NCBI RefSeq assembly: GCF_002933275.1
Contig: NZ_PSSX01000003.1
Coordinates: 186,001 to 250,000, forward strand
DNA from: Marinobacter maroccanus
Lineage (GTDB): Bacteria; Pseudomonadota; Gammaproteobacteria; Pseudomonadales; Oleiphilaceae
Length of the DNA: 64,000 bases
Reading direction: 5' to 3'
The notes under the pieces were generated by a model, which saw only the letters and a program-made list of their open reading frames with translations, was not told where the DNA came from and did not search any database. The stretch's first letter is position 1. The number at the start of each line of letters is the position of its first letter. Made by a program: the position numbers and the translations under genes. Below, piece by piece: positions 8,287 to 16,657 of this stretch.

Positions 8287-9004
8287 TATTGGTTCCTGTC
8301 TTTCTATAACTCGCCACTACCGTCAATATAGTCAGTGCCACGGCCAGCGCAAACCATTGGGTGGCATATCCGTAATGGGTTTGTGGCCCCATCAGGTCCG
8401 GTTCCCAGTCTGCCCGGTAGGCACCCGCCTGGCGCCCCCCGGAAAGTCGTACGATTTGGCCGGGAAGTTCCGGAATCTCCTGCCGGGCTGCCTGCTCTGA
8501 GAGGCTTTGCACTCGCCGGGGCCATTGCTCATCGGCCGCTGGCTGATCCATCAGTACCGGAGGCACCGGGTAATCGCTGATCCTTCCCTCCAGGGTAAAA
8601 ATCCCCTCTGGCGTATCAACCTCCGGTAGCTGATCCCGTGTCCTCGGTGCTTGCACCCAGCCACGATTGACCACTACCGGCGGACCTTCAAGGGGGCGAA
8701 ATTCGGTGAGCACTTCATAACCGGGAACCCCATCCCGCGTACGGTTATCCAGAAGCCAGGTCCGGTTGCCATAGAGGCCCGTCAGTGTCACCGGCCGACC
8801 GTTGGTCAGGTCCCGAGCCACGATATCCTGCCACGCCAGGTTTTCCGCCTCCTGCTGCCACTGGTCCAGCAGAACCTGTTTTTCAGCCGCCCGGTTCAAC
8901 TGCCAGACACCCAGGCTGATAAGCACCGGCAAGAACACGCCACTGAAGACCAGCAACCGCCAGTCAAACTGCCATTGGCGGTGTTTGCGCTGCGTATCAG
9001 ACAT
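8267..9004 (-). CDS. SURF1 family cytochrome oxidase assembly protein
   Basis: A 245-residue inner-membrane protein with the SURF1 architecture: an N-terminal helix (about 15-35, FDWRLLVFSGVFLPVLISLGVWQL), a periplasmic domain containing PVTLTGLY, LLDNRTRDGVPGYEVLTEF and VVNRGWV, and a C-terminal helix (HYGYATQWFALAVALTILTVVASY). Family knowledge: SURF1 proteins take part in haem a insertion or early assembly of subunit I. It lies between ctaE and the CxxxC protein, overlapping the latter. The C-terminus NNDNDNG is encoded by the same bases that form the repeated ATGACA start of the next gene. Confidence 0.92.
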   Translation of the reverse strand: MSDTQRKHRQWQFDWRLLVFSGVFLPVLISLGVWQLNRAAEKQVLLDQWQQEAENLAWQDIVARDLTNGRPVTLTGLYGNRTWLLDNRTRDGVPGYEVLTEFRPLEGPPVVVNRGWVQAPRTRDQLPEVDTPEGIFTLEGRISDYPVPPVLMDQPAADEQWPRRVQSLSEQAARQEIPELPGQIVRLSGGRQAGAYRADWEPDLMGPQTHYGYATQWFALAVALTILTVVASYRKTGTNNDNDNG

Positions 9005-9084
9005 GCTCTGCTATAGTGACCTCAGCGAGTCCGGAACAGGTTCCGGGCCGTAAAATCATGACACCTACAAAAACAGGAAGTCCC

Positions 9085-9288
9085 ATGCTCAAGGCCGTAA
9101 TCGTTTTTCTGATGCTTGCCGTTCTGGTGAGCCTGTTCAGTGGCCTGTTCTTTCTCATCAAGGATGGCGGCAAGACCCATCGGGTAGTGAATTCCCTGGC
9201 GGTGCGGGTCGCGCTCAGCATACTGCTCCTGGCGGTGATTCTGATTGCTTTGTGGCAGGGCGCCCTGACCTTGAATCCGACGCCCTGA
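9085..9288 (+). CDS. Twin-transmembrane DUF2909 protein
   Basis: A 67-residue protein made of two membrane segments (about 2-24 and 42-62) joined by a polar loop DGGKTHRVVNSLAVR. It matches the DUF2909 pattern of small proteins found inside proteobacterial oxidase clusters. The ATG at 9085 is preferred because AGGAAG sits 5-6 nt upstream and the protein then begins at the first helix; a longer frame from 9016 would add an implausible tail. It is on the strand opposite to the rest of the cluster, between ctaE and SURF1, with stop codons of the convergent ctaE only 10 bases away. Function unknown. Confidence 0.8.
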   Translation: MLKAVIVFLMLAVLVSLFSGLFFLIKDGGKTHRVVNSLAVRVALSILLLAVILIALWQGALTLNPTP

Positions 9289-9298
9289 CCGATGGTCA

Positions 9299-10186
9299 TT
9301 AAAGGATATAGACAAAGACAAACAGGCCCAGCCAGACCACATCCACGAAATGCCAGTACCAGGCCGCCGCTTCAAAGCCGAAGTGATTATCGGCGGTGAA
9401 GTGGCCCTTGGTTATGCGAATCAGCATGATGATCAGCATCAGTGATCCCAATATCACATGAGCCCCGTGGAAGCCGGTCAGCATGAAGAAGGTGCTGCCA
9501 TAGATGCCGGACTGCAGAGTCAGGTCAAGGTCCTGGTAGGCATGCATGTACTCGTAGCCCTGAACAAAAACGAACACGATGGCCAGCGCAATGGTCAAAG
9601 CCAGCCATAGCTTGGTTTTTGCCCGGTTGCCTGCCTTCAGCGCATGGTGAGCAACGGTTACGGTAAAAGAGGATGTCACCAGCAAAATAGTGTTGATAAG
9701 CGGCAGCCCCCAGGGACCGATAACCTCTTTGGGGCCGGGATAGGCCTCCGGATTCGGGTTGCTGACCAGGGGCCAGCTGGACTGAAAACCCTCCCACAAC
9801 ATGTTGGAAGTTCCCCGGTCGCCTTCACCCCCCAGCCAGGGCACAGCGAATACCCGAACGTAGAACAGAGCCCCGAAGAACGCGGCGAAGAACATCACTT
9901 CCGAGAAAATAAACCAGCTCATTCCCCAGCGGAAAGAGCGGTCCATCTGCGGGCTGTAAAGCCCCTGGCGACTCTCCTGGATGACATTGCCAAACCAGCC
10001 AAACAGCATGTACGCCATGATGATGGCGCCGATCATGAACATGATCCAGGCACCCGTCGTACTCTCGCCCTGCTTGCCGTTGACCATGATGGCCGCCACC
10101 CCGTAGAGGGTCACGCCAAGGCCAACGGTCGCGATGATGGGCCACTTGCTTTGTTCCGGAACGTAATAGGTCTGGTTTTCCGCCAT
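9299..10186 (-). CDS. ctaE: Cytochrome c oxidase subunit III
   Basis: A 295-residue subunit III of a haem-copper oxidase with seven hydrophobic segments. Seen: FRWGMSWFIFSEVMFFAAFFGALFYVR (residues about 84-110) with the conserved E, VTSSFTVTVAHHAL, GYEYMHAYQDLDLTLQSGIYGSTFFMLTGFHGAHVILG carrying the HGxHV motif, and C-terminal AAWYWHFVDVVWLGLFVFVYIL. Family knowledge: subunit III stabilises the catalytic core and proton entry. It sits 16 bp downstream of ctaG/cox11 in the operon. Confidence 0.96.
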   Translation of the reverse strand: MAENQTYYVPEQSKWPIIATVGLGVTLYGVAAIMVNGKQGESTTGAWIMFMIGAIIMAYMLFGWFGNVIQESRQGLYSPQMDRSFRWGMSWFIFSEVMFFAAFFGALFYVRVFAVPWLGGEGDRGTSNMLWEGFQSSWPLVSNPNPEAYPGPKEVIGPWGLPLINTILLVTSSFTVTVAHHALKAGNRAKTKLWLALTIALAIVFVFVQGYEYMHAYQDLDLTLQSGIYGSTFFMLTGFHGAHVILGSLMLIIMLIRITKGHFTADNHFGFEAAAWYWHFVDVVWLGLFVFVYIL

Positions 10187-10202
10187 GACAGTCTCCGATG
10201 GC

Positions 10203-10805
10203 TTATCCGTTATCGTTTGTTGTTGTGTCTTTCCGGGAAGTCTGCGTTACCGCCGGCTGCTTGCCCTGATCGTAGAGCGTGTAGGACAGCGTTAGCTTGG
10301 TGATGTGTTTGGGCAGGTCCTTGTCGACGATAAAAATGAGCGGCATTTCGGTGCTTTCACCGGCTTCAAGCGGTTGCTGGTTGAAGCAGAAGCATTCGGT
10401 CTTGTGGAAGTACAGTGTGCCTTCCGACGGCGCAAGGCTTGGCACCGCCTGCCCGACCATGGCCTCGGTTGTCGGGTTTTCGGCGTAGAAATTCACCGTG
10501 GTCGGCTCCCCGGGATGTACCTCCACAGAGCGCACAACCGGGCGAAACTTCCAGGTCATCCCCGGGCCATTGGAAGCGAGAAACTGCACTTTCACCGTCC
10601 GGCTCATGTCCGCTTCGGCCACCTCGGTGGACTCGTACCGGCCACCGGTCTTGCCGTTGATCCCGGTAATTTCACAGAACACGTCGTACAGGGGCACCAT
10701 GGCAAAACCGAAGGCAAACATACCGACCACGCTGGCCATGCACCAGCCCACGACCCGGGTGTTGCTCCGGGGCGCGCCTGCCTTGTTTGCCTGTTGATCC
10801 GCCAT
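10203..10805 (-). CDS. ctaG: Cytochrome c oxidase assembly protein CtaG/Cox11
   Basis: A 200-residue membrane-anchored copper chaperone that inserts CuB into subunit I. Seen: one N-terminal helix (about 18-40, VVGWCMASVVGMFAFGFAMVPLYDVFCEITG) followed by an immunoglobulin-like domain with PTTVNFYAENPT and the copper motif KTECFCFNQQPL (CFCF) about residue 135. The conserved Cys near the end of the helix is in DVFCEITG. It lies 15 bp after ctaD and 16 bp before ctaE, the usual proteobacterial order. The name ctaG is used in the Cox11 sense, not the Bacillus CtaG. Confidence 0.95.
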   Translation of the reverse strand: MADQQANKAGAPRSNTRVVGWCMASVVGMFAFGFAMVPLYDVFCEITGINGKTGGRYESTEVAEADMSRTVKVQFLASNGPGMTWKFRPVVRSVEVHPGEPTTVNFYAENPTTEAMVGQAVPSLAPSEGTLYFHKTECFCFNQQPLEAGESTEMPLIFIVDKDLPKHITKLTLSYTLYDQGKQPAVTQTSRKDTTTNDNG

Positions 10806-10820
10806 GGCTTTGTGCTCCGG

Positions 10821-12404
10821 TTACTTCACTTCCGGTGGTGTTGCAAAGGTGTGGTAAGGCGCCGGTGAGGGCACGGTCCACTCCAGGCCTTCAGCACCAT
10901 CCCAGGGCTGGGCAGCAGCCTTTTTGCCACCCTTGATGCATTTGATCACGATCAGCAGGAACAGCAGCTGTGTGGCGCCGAACATGAAGGCGCCAACGCT
11001 GGAAACCATGTTGAAATCGGCAAACTGCAGGGCATAGTCGGGAATCCGGCGCGGCATGCCAGCCAGGCCCAGGAAGTGCATCGGGAAGAAGGCCAGGTTC
11101 ATGCCGATAAAGGACAGCCAGAAATGGGTCTTGGCCAGGGTTTCGTCGTACATGTGGCCGGTCCATTTGGGCAGCCAGAAGTAAGCTGAAGCAAAGATCC
11201 CGAAGATGGCACCCGGTACCAGTACGTAGTGGAAGTGGGCAACCACGAAGTAGGTATCGTGGTACTGGAAGTCAGCCGGGGCAATGGCCAGCATTAGACC
11301 CGAGAAACCGCCGATGGTGAACAGGATCACGAACGCCACCGCGAACAGCATCGGTGCTTCGAAGGTCAGGGACCCCCGGAACATGGTGGCCACCCAGTTG
11401 AACACCTTCACCCCGGTGGGCACTGCGATCAGCATGGTGGCGTACATGAAGAACAGCTGGCCAACGATGGGAATCCCTACGGTGAACATGTGGTGGGCCC
11501 AGACCACGAAGGACAGCAGCGCGATGGCACCGACCGCATAAACCATGGAGGCATAGCCAAACAGGGGCTTGCGGGAAAACGCCGGAATGATATGGGAGAC
11601 CGCCCCGAAGGCCGGGAGGATCATGATGTACACCTCGGGATGCCCGAAGAACCAGAACACATGCTGGAACAGCACCGGATCACCACCGCCGGAGGCATCA
11701 AAGAAACTGGTGCCGAAGTTGATGTCCATCAGCATCATGGTAACCACACCGGCCAGCACTGGCATTACTGCAATCAACAGGAATGCGGTGATCAGCCAGG
11801 TCCAGACGAACAGGGGCATTTTCATCAGGGTCATGCCCGGCGCCCGCAGGTTCAGGATGGTGGCGATCACGTTGATGGCACCCATGATCGAGGAGATACC
11901 CATGATATGGACAGCAAAGATGAAGAAGGTGGTGCTGGGTGGCCCGTAGGTCGTCGACAGGGGCGCGTAGAACGTCCAGCCGAAGTTGGGTGCACCGCCT
12001 TCCATGAACAGCGTGGAAACCAGGATCAGGAAGGCACAGGGCAGCAGCCAGAAGCTCCAGTTGTTCATCCGTGGCAGCGCCATGTCCGGCGCGCCAATCA
12101 TCAGCGGAATCATCCAGTTAGCCAGACCGACAAAGGCCGGCATGACCGCACCAAAGACCATGATCAGGCCATGCATGGTGGTCATCTGGTTGAAGAATTC
12201 CGGCTGCACAATCTGCAGCCCGGGCTGGAACAGTTCCGCCCGGATGACCATGGCCATGGTTCCCCCCAACAGGAACATGGCAAAACTGAATATCAGGTAC
12301 ATTGTCCCGATATCCTTGTGGTTCGTGGTCAACAGCCAGCGGCTGATGCCTTTGGCCGGGCCGTGATGATGATCCTGGGCGTGGGTATCTGCAACCGCAC
12401 TCAT
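10821..12404 (-). CDS. ctaD: Cytochrome c oxidase subunit I
   Basis: The catalytic aa3-type subunit, about 527 residues from the chosen ATG. Seen: GLIMVFGAVMPAFVGLANWMIPLMIG in the first third, the CuB/Tyr region HVFWFFGHPEVYIMILPAFG, VVWAHHMFTVG (two CuB histidines) and DTYFVVAHFHYVLVPG with the haem a and a3 ligands. These identify an A-type oxidase with the D and K proton pathways. The start at 12404 gives MSAVADTHAQDHHHGP, which begins like other family members and has a G-rich stretch upstream; a start 7 codons earlier has no ribosome binding site. Followed by cox11 and subunit III. Confidence 0.96.
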   Translation of the reverse strand: MSAVADTHAQDHHHGPAKGISRWLLTTNHKDIGTMYLIFSFAMFLLGGTMAMVIRAELFQPGLQIVQPEFFNQMTTMHGLIMVFGAVMPAFVGLANWMIPLMIGAPDMALPRMNNWSFWLLPCAFLILVSTLFMEGGAPNFGWTFYAPLSTTYGPPSTTFFIFAVHIMGISSIMGAINVIATILNLRAPGMTLMKMPLFVWTWLITAFLLIAVMPVLAGVVTMMLMDINFGTSFFDASGGGDPVLFQHVFWFFGHPEVYIMILPAFGAVSHIIPAFSRKPLFGYASMVYAVGAIALLSFVVWAHHMFTVGIPIVGQLFFMYATMLIAVPTGVKVFNWVATMFRGSLTFEAPMLFAVAFVILFTIGGFSGLMLAIAPADFQYHDTYFVVAHFHYVLVPGAIFGIFASAYFWLPKWTGHMYDETLAKTHFWLSFIGMNLAFFPMHFLGLAGMPRRIPDYALQFADFNMVSSVGAFMFGATQLLFLLIVIKCIKGGKKAAAQPWDGAEGLEWTVPSPAPYHTFATPPEVK

Positions 12405-12461
12405 GAAAACCCCCGTTACCGCCATTTATTGTGGCTGGTGATATCTGTTATCTGGCGTTGA

Positions 12462-13586
12462 TTACTGCTGGTTCTTGTAATCAAAAATTTCTTTCGGAGT
12501 GACCATTTCACCCGTGTTGTTACCCCAGGCGTTCCGCTCGTAGGTAATCACCGCGGCGAGATCCACTTCGCTCAGCTGATTGCCGAACGCTTGCATAGAG
12601 GTGCCGGCCTTGCCATTCACGACAATATCGATGTGCGCTGCCATATCCTGGGTCGCAATCGGACTGCCCTTCAGCGCCGGAAACGCCGGTGGCGCACCGC
12701 TGCCATCTGGCTGGTGACAGGCAGCACATGCGGTCTGATAGGCTTTCTCGCCCCGCTCCATCAACTCGGCCATGGTCCAGTCTTTCTGGGTCAATTGGCG
12801 TTCACGCTCGGCAGCCTCTTTCTTTTCGGCGACCCAGGCGTTGTATTCCTCTTCGGGAACCGCCTCGACAACGACCGGCATGAAGCCATGATCCTTGCCA
12901 CACAGCTCAGTACACTGACCACGGTATATGCCGGGCTTGTCGACCCGGGTCCAGGTCTCGTTGATGAAGCCCGGAATAGCATCCTTCTTGACGCCAAAGT
13001 CCGGCACCCACCAGGAGTGGATGACATCATTGGCCGTCAGCAGGAAGCGAACCTTCTTGCCTACCGGAATCACCAACGGGTTATCCACCTCCAGCAGGTA
13101 ATTCTCACCCTTGGCCTGGCGGTTCTCGATCTGCTCCCGTGGCGTTGAGAGGTTGGAGAAGTAGCCAAAGTCCTCATTGATGTATTCGTATTGCCACTTC
13201 CACTGGTAGCCGGTGACCTTGATGTCCACTTCCGATTCGGTGGTGTCATACATGTCGACCAGGGTCGCCGTGGCAGGAATCGCCATAACAACCAGGATGA
13301 CAAAAGGTATGATGGTCCAGAGAATCTCGACCAGGGTGTTTTCGTGAAAGTTTGCCGGTTTGGCGCCCTGGGATTTTCGATGGGCAAAAATAGACCAGAA
13401 CATGACTCCGAAGACCACGACGCCAATGACGACGCAGATCCAGAGTATGGTCATGTGAAGGCTGAAAATTTCATTACTGGTGCCGGTCACCCCCGGGGTC
13501 ATGTTCAGTGTCCAGTCCGCCATGGACCAGGCGGGGAACATCAGACCGCCTAAAAGGGCACCTGCCCGCTGAGCGTGCACGCGCAT
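12462..13586 (-). CDS. ctaC: Cytochrome c oxidase subunit II with fused cytochrome c domain
   Basis: A 374-residue CuA subunit: signal-like N-terminus, two helices (about 42-65 and 85-108), then the periplasmic cupredoxin domain with IHSWWVPDFGVKKDAIPG and the CuA motif CTELCGKDHGFMPVVVEA (residues about 222-240). The last third holds a class I cytochrome c with CAACHQ and a later methionine, so the enzyme is caa3-like in subunit II. First gene of the operon; GGAG lies 9 nt before the ATG. Family knowledge: electrons pass from cytochrome c to CuA and then to haem a in subunit I. Confidence 0.96.
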   Translation of the reverse strand: MRVHAQRAGALLGGLMFPAWSMADWTLNMTPGVTGTSNEIFSLHMTILWICVVIGVVVFGVMFWSIFAHRKSQGAKPANFHENTLVEILWTIIPFVILVVMAIPATATLVDMYDTTESEVDIKVTGYQWKWQYEYINEDFGYFSNLSTPREQIENRQAKGENYLLEVDNPLVIPVGKKVRFLLTANDVIHSWWVPDFGVKKDAIPGFINETWTRVDKPGIYRGQCTELCGKDHGFMPVVVEAVPEEEYNAWVAEKKEAAERERQLTQKDWTMAELMERGEKAYQTACAACHQPDGSGAPPAFPALKGSPIATQDMAAHIDIVVNGKAGTSMQAFGNQLSEVDLAAVITYERNAWGNNTGEMVTPKEIFDYKNQQ

Positions 13587-13789
13587 ACTGTGTCTCCACA
13601 GAGTGTTATTCTTGTCGGATTTTGCGTTATCCCACCGGTCTCACTGGCGCTCGCATACACCGGAAAGACCAGAGTGGAAGCCTGCTTACGGATACCTCAG
13701 ATTCGAGTATAGACACAGATCAAAAAAAGACTAAAAAATCGGTTAAATCCAAAAAAGCTAACCACAGAATTTTAAGACTTAAAACGAAT

Positions 13790-15118
13790 ATGACTTTTAA
13801 CCTTCCGGCAACCGACCGGCGTCTTTGGGCCCTGGCCTGGCCGTTGATGCTCACAAATCTCACGGTTCCCCTGCTGGGGCTGGTGGATACCGCCGTGCTC
13901 GGGCACCTGGAAAGCCCCGAGTATCTCGGGGCCGTCGCCGTTGGTGCCAATCTGTTCAGTATCCTGTACTGGACCTTTGGCTTCATGCGTATGGGCACGA
14001 CCGGCCTGGCGGCCCAGGCATGGGGCAAGCGTGACAGTTTCAGCCAGGTGGCCTTGCTGTTGCGGTCGGTGCTGCTGGCAACCGGTATCGGTGTGCTACT
14101 GATTCTGTTTCACCAGCCGCTGATCCAGACCGGGCTGACCCTGATGAATCCCAGCGCGGGCGTTACCGAACTGGCCGCCGAGTATGCTGCTATCCGGATC
14201 TGGAGTGCGCCGGCGGTGCTCTGCCAGTACACTCTGGTTGGCTGGCTGATCGGCACCCAGTTTCCGAGGGGCCCGATGATCATGCTGATTGCAGCCAACG
14301 GCCTGAACATCGTGCTGGATATTCTCTTTGTCACCGTGCTGGGCTGGAACAGCCGCGGCGTGGCCATCGCCACGGTCATTGCCGAGTACGGTGCCGCTAT
14401 TATCGGTTTCCTGATCGTGTTAAGCCGGATGCCCGAAGGTCAGACACTCACCCGGGCTCTGTTCGGAAAGCTGGAGGATTACCTGAAGATCCTCCGGGTG
14501 AACCGCTACATCATGGTTCGCACCATCGCCCTGTTGCTGGTGCTGGCGTTCTTTACCGCCCAGGGAGCCCGGCAGGGGGACACCATCCTGGCGGCCAACG
14601 CGGTTCTGATTACCTTCCTGTTGCTGATTTCCAACGCCCTGGATGGCTTTGCCAATGCCGCCGAGGCGCTGATTGGCGAAGCCGTCGGTAAAGGCAGTCG
14701 GCGCCGGTTCCGGGTGGTTTTTCGCAGTGCCCTGAGGTGGTCTCTCTGGGGCGCCCTGTTGCTCACCATTGTTTTTGTTGCCGGCGGACACTGGCTGATT
14801 GCTTTGCTGACCGGTATCGAAGAAGTGAGAGCCACCGCCTGGCGCTATCTGCCCTGGCTCTGGCTGCTACCTTTTGCCGCAGTCTGGGGTTTCCTCCTGG
14901 ATGGCATCTTTATCGGAGCCACCCGAACCCGGGACATGCAGAACACCATGCTGTTCTCGGCCCTGGGCGTTTTTGCTCCGGTCTGGTGGCTGACCACAGG
15001 CTGGGGCAATCACGGGCTCTGGTTTGCGCTGATCTCCCTGATGGTGGCGCGAGCCGTGAGCATGGGCTGGCTGTGCTGGTCCCACACCCGTCATGGTCGC
15101 TGGCTCCAGAGCCAGTGA
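13790..15118 (+). CDS. MATE family efflux transporter (DinF-like)
   Basis: A 442-residue protein with about twelve hydrophobic segments arranged as two six-helix halves. Seen: LWALAWPLMLTNLTVPLLGLVDTAVLGHL at the N-terminus, GTTGLAAQAWGKRD after helix 2, and NALDGFANAAEALIGEAVGKG in the second half, which match the DinF subgroup. Family knowledge: Na+- or H+-coupled export of cationic drugs or metabolites. The ATG at 13790 fits the family N-terminus but has no clear Shine-Dalgarno sequence; an open frame continues upstream without family similarity. The 110 bases before the start are markedly A-rich. Divergent from ctaC. Confidence 0.88.
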   Translation: MTFNLPATDRRLWALAWPLMLTNLTVPLLGLVDTAVLGHLESPEYLGAVAVGANLFSILYWTFGFMRMGTTGLAAQAWGKRDSFSQVALLLRSVLLATGIGVLLILFHQPLIQTGLTLMNPSAGVTELAAEYAAIRIWSAPAVLCQYTLVGWLIGTQFPRGPMIMLIAANGLNIVLDILFVTVLGWNSRGVAIATVIAEYGAAIIGFLIVLSRMPEGQTLTRALFGKLEDYLKILRVNRYIMVRTIALLLVLAFFTAQGARQGDTILAANAVLITFLLLISNALDGFANAAEALIGEAVGKGSRRRFRVVFRSALRWSLWGALLLTIVFVAGGHWLIALLTGIEEVRATAWRYLPWLWLLPFAAVWGFLLDGIFIGATRTRDMQNTMLFSALGVFAPVWWLTTGWGNHGLWFALISLMVARAVSMGWLCWSHTRHGRWLQSQ

Positions 15119-15285
15119 CGCAGATTCAATCTGTAACATTACGGCCGGGTATTTTCACAATGGCGGAAAAGCAGGTGGAAAAATCTCGGCTACACTTGTC
15201 TGAACAGGCAGGCACGATGTGGTAGCCAGCCCTCCTCTCCTGCCCGGGTACTCGTTGCTATCAGTTGCTAACAACGGGAGGCGCC

Positions 15286-15975
15286 TTGCGACCTCAATTC
15301 GTTCAGACATCGGCATCTCCTGAAATGACACCACAGGTAGTCCTAGAGATTATTGACCAGGCACGGCGCAAGGAGGCCCGCTCCGGGACCTTCCTCCGGC
15401 AGCTTCATGAAAAGGTTGCTGCGCTGCCGTCTGCCGTCACCATTGAGGGTTACCAGCCCGCCACTTGCCTGTTCCAGTTTGTGGTTGAGTACATCGAAAT
15501 GGCACCACGTCTGATCGAGTGCGTCGAAGCCTGCGCCCGTGAGGCGGGCAAAGCCGATCTCTTTGAGCCATTCGTGAATGCCGCCATCCGGTATTTCACC
15601 CAGCCTTCAGCGCTTCTGGTGCGCTATGACGGTCTCGATGGCCTGCTGATTCGTGCCTATCTGTGCCATCGGCTGATGGAAGAGATGTATGAAAACAACC
15701 GGTGTACGAGAGCCAGCGAAATCGTGGACATAGAAGCAACTCGTGCTAACCTGCTTGCTCACCAGTTGATTGGCGAGCCCTTTGCCAACGAGCTGGACGA
15801 TTCCATCACCGTGACCGTGTTGCAGATAGCAGGCACGCCGGACTATTACGAGCTGAACCTCGACCCCTTTGTCGAGCAGGTGAACAATGCCGCCTGGGAC
15901 TGGATGCGGCACTACTGGGAAAATCTGTTGGTAAGGAACCACATTCGATTTTCCCTCGGTTCCGGTCTGGCCTGA
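15286..15975 (+). CDS. Conserved-looking protein of unknown function, first gene of the cupredoxin/c-di-GMP operon
   Basis: About 229 residues; I do not recognise the family. No signal peptide or membrane helix is seen, and the composition is helical and acidic with several conserved-looking aromatic stretches (FVVEYIEMAPRLIECVEACAREAG, AAWDWMRHYWENLLVRNHIRFSLG). The TTG at 15286 is chosen because GGGAGG lies just upstream, although the 4-nt gap is short; a TTG at 15265 or ATG at 15325 are alternatives. It ends 16 bp before the cupredoxin gene, so it is likely co-transcribed with it. It is probably cytoplasmic and may act with the membrane signalling protein, but that is inference from position only. 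Confidence 0.65.
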   Translation: MRPQFVQTSASPEMTPQVVLEIIDQARRKEARSGTFLRQLHEKVAALPSAVTIEGYQPATCLFQFVVEYIEMAPRLIECVEACAREAGKADLFEPFVNAAIRYFTQPSALLVRYDGLDGLLIRAYLCHRLMEEMYENNRCTRASEIVDIEATRANLLAHQLIGEPFANELDDSITVTVLQIAGTPDYYELNLDPFVEQVNNAAWDWMRHYWENLLVRNHIRFSLGSGLA

Positions 15976-15991
15976 CAGGTTCAGAGGATTA

Positions 15992-16657
15992 ATGAGAGTA
16001 TCAGCGATTGCAGTACTGGCGGGCCTGTTAATGTCTGCCATGGCAGTGACAGCTAACGCGTACGAGCTGTCCGTAACCGTTACCCTGGATGGCAGCACCG
16101 AGCCCGTGGCCAATGCCGTGGTTTCCGTAGACAGCGCTCGTCCGGCAACCCCGGTTTCCGCCGAAATCTACCAGAAGGATCGCGCCTTCCATCCCCATGT
16201 GCTCGTGGTTCCCGTTGGTTCCAGCGTGGATTTTCCGAACCGCGACAACACCCAGCATCATGTTTATTCGTTCTCGCCGGCAAAAACCTTCAACATTGAG
16301 CTGTACGCCGACCGCCCGGCTGCTCCGATTGTTTTCGACAAGCCAGGCATTGTTGAGCTGGGCTGCAACATCCACGATCACATGCAGGGCTTTGTGGTGG
16401 TCACCGATACCGCTGCAGTCGGCCAGACAGATGCCTCTGGCCAGGTCACTCTGTCTATCGCACCTCAGGCTACCGAAGGCAGCCAGGAAAGGGTGACAAT
16501 TGAGATCTGGCACCCACGATTGCCAGACAACACACGCCCGGTCACCCGCGAAATCGAACACGGCAGCGAGCCAGCAGTCGTCGCCCTCAACCTTGAGCCA
16601 GAGCCTGCCGCAGAAGGCTCGCTGGACCGACTCCAGCAACGCTTTCGGGAGCTTTGA
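15992..16657 (+). CDS. Secreted amicyanin/plastocyanin-like cupredoxin ('methylamine utilization' type)
   Basis: A 221-residue protein with an N-terminal signal peptide (cleavage probably after ANA, about residue 23) and a cupredoxin fold. Copper ligands seen: H89/H90 in NTQHHVYSF, then C125-N-I-H128-D-H-M131; the C-x2-H-x2-M spacing is that of amicyanin. A C-terminal extension of about 80 residues (VGQTDASGQVTLSI onward) looks like a second beta domain. Family knowledge: type 1 copper proteins carry single electrons in the periplasm. No methylamine dehydrogenase genes are nearby, so the usual database label should not be taken as function. Its stop overlaps the start of the next gene (TGATG). 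Confidence 0.85.
   Translation: MRVSAIAVLAGLLMSAMAVTANAYELSVTVTLDGSTEPVANAVVSVDSARPATPVSAEIYQKDRAFHPHVLVVPVGSSVDFPNRDNTQHHVYSFSPAKTFNIELYADRPAAPIVFDKPGIVELGCNIHDHMQGFVVVTDTAAVGQTDASGQVTLSIAPQATEGSQERVTIEIWHPRLPDNTRPVTREIEHGSEPAVVALNLEPEPAAEGSLDRLQQRFREL

Noticed and set aside
11490..12461. Plus-strand open frame opposite ctaD
   Set aside because: Histidine- and glycine-rich antisense translation of a conserved oxidase subunit.
13508..13789. Upstream extension of the MATE transporter
   Set aside because: The extra residues are unlike the family, cross the ctaC start region and are encoded by A-rich leader DNA; the family N-terminus begins at 13790.
15992..16657. Methylamine utilisation function for the cupredoxin
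   Set aside because: The common label comes from fold similarity; no methylamine dehydrogenase or mau genes are in the window.
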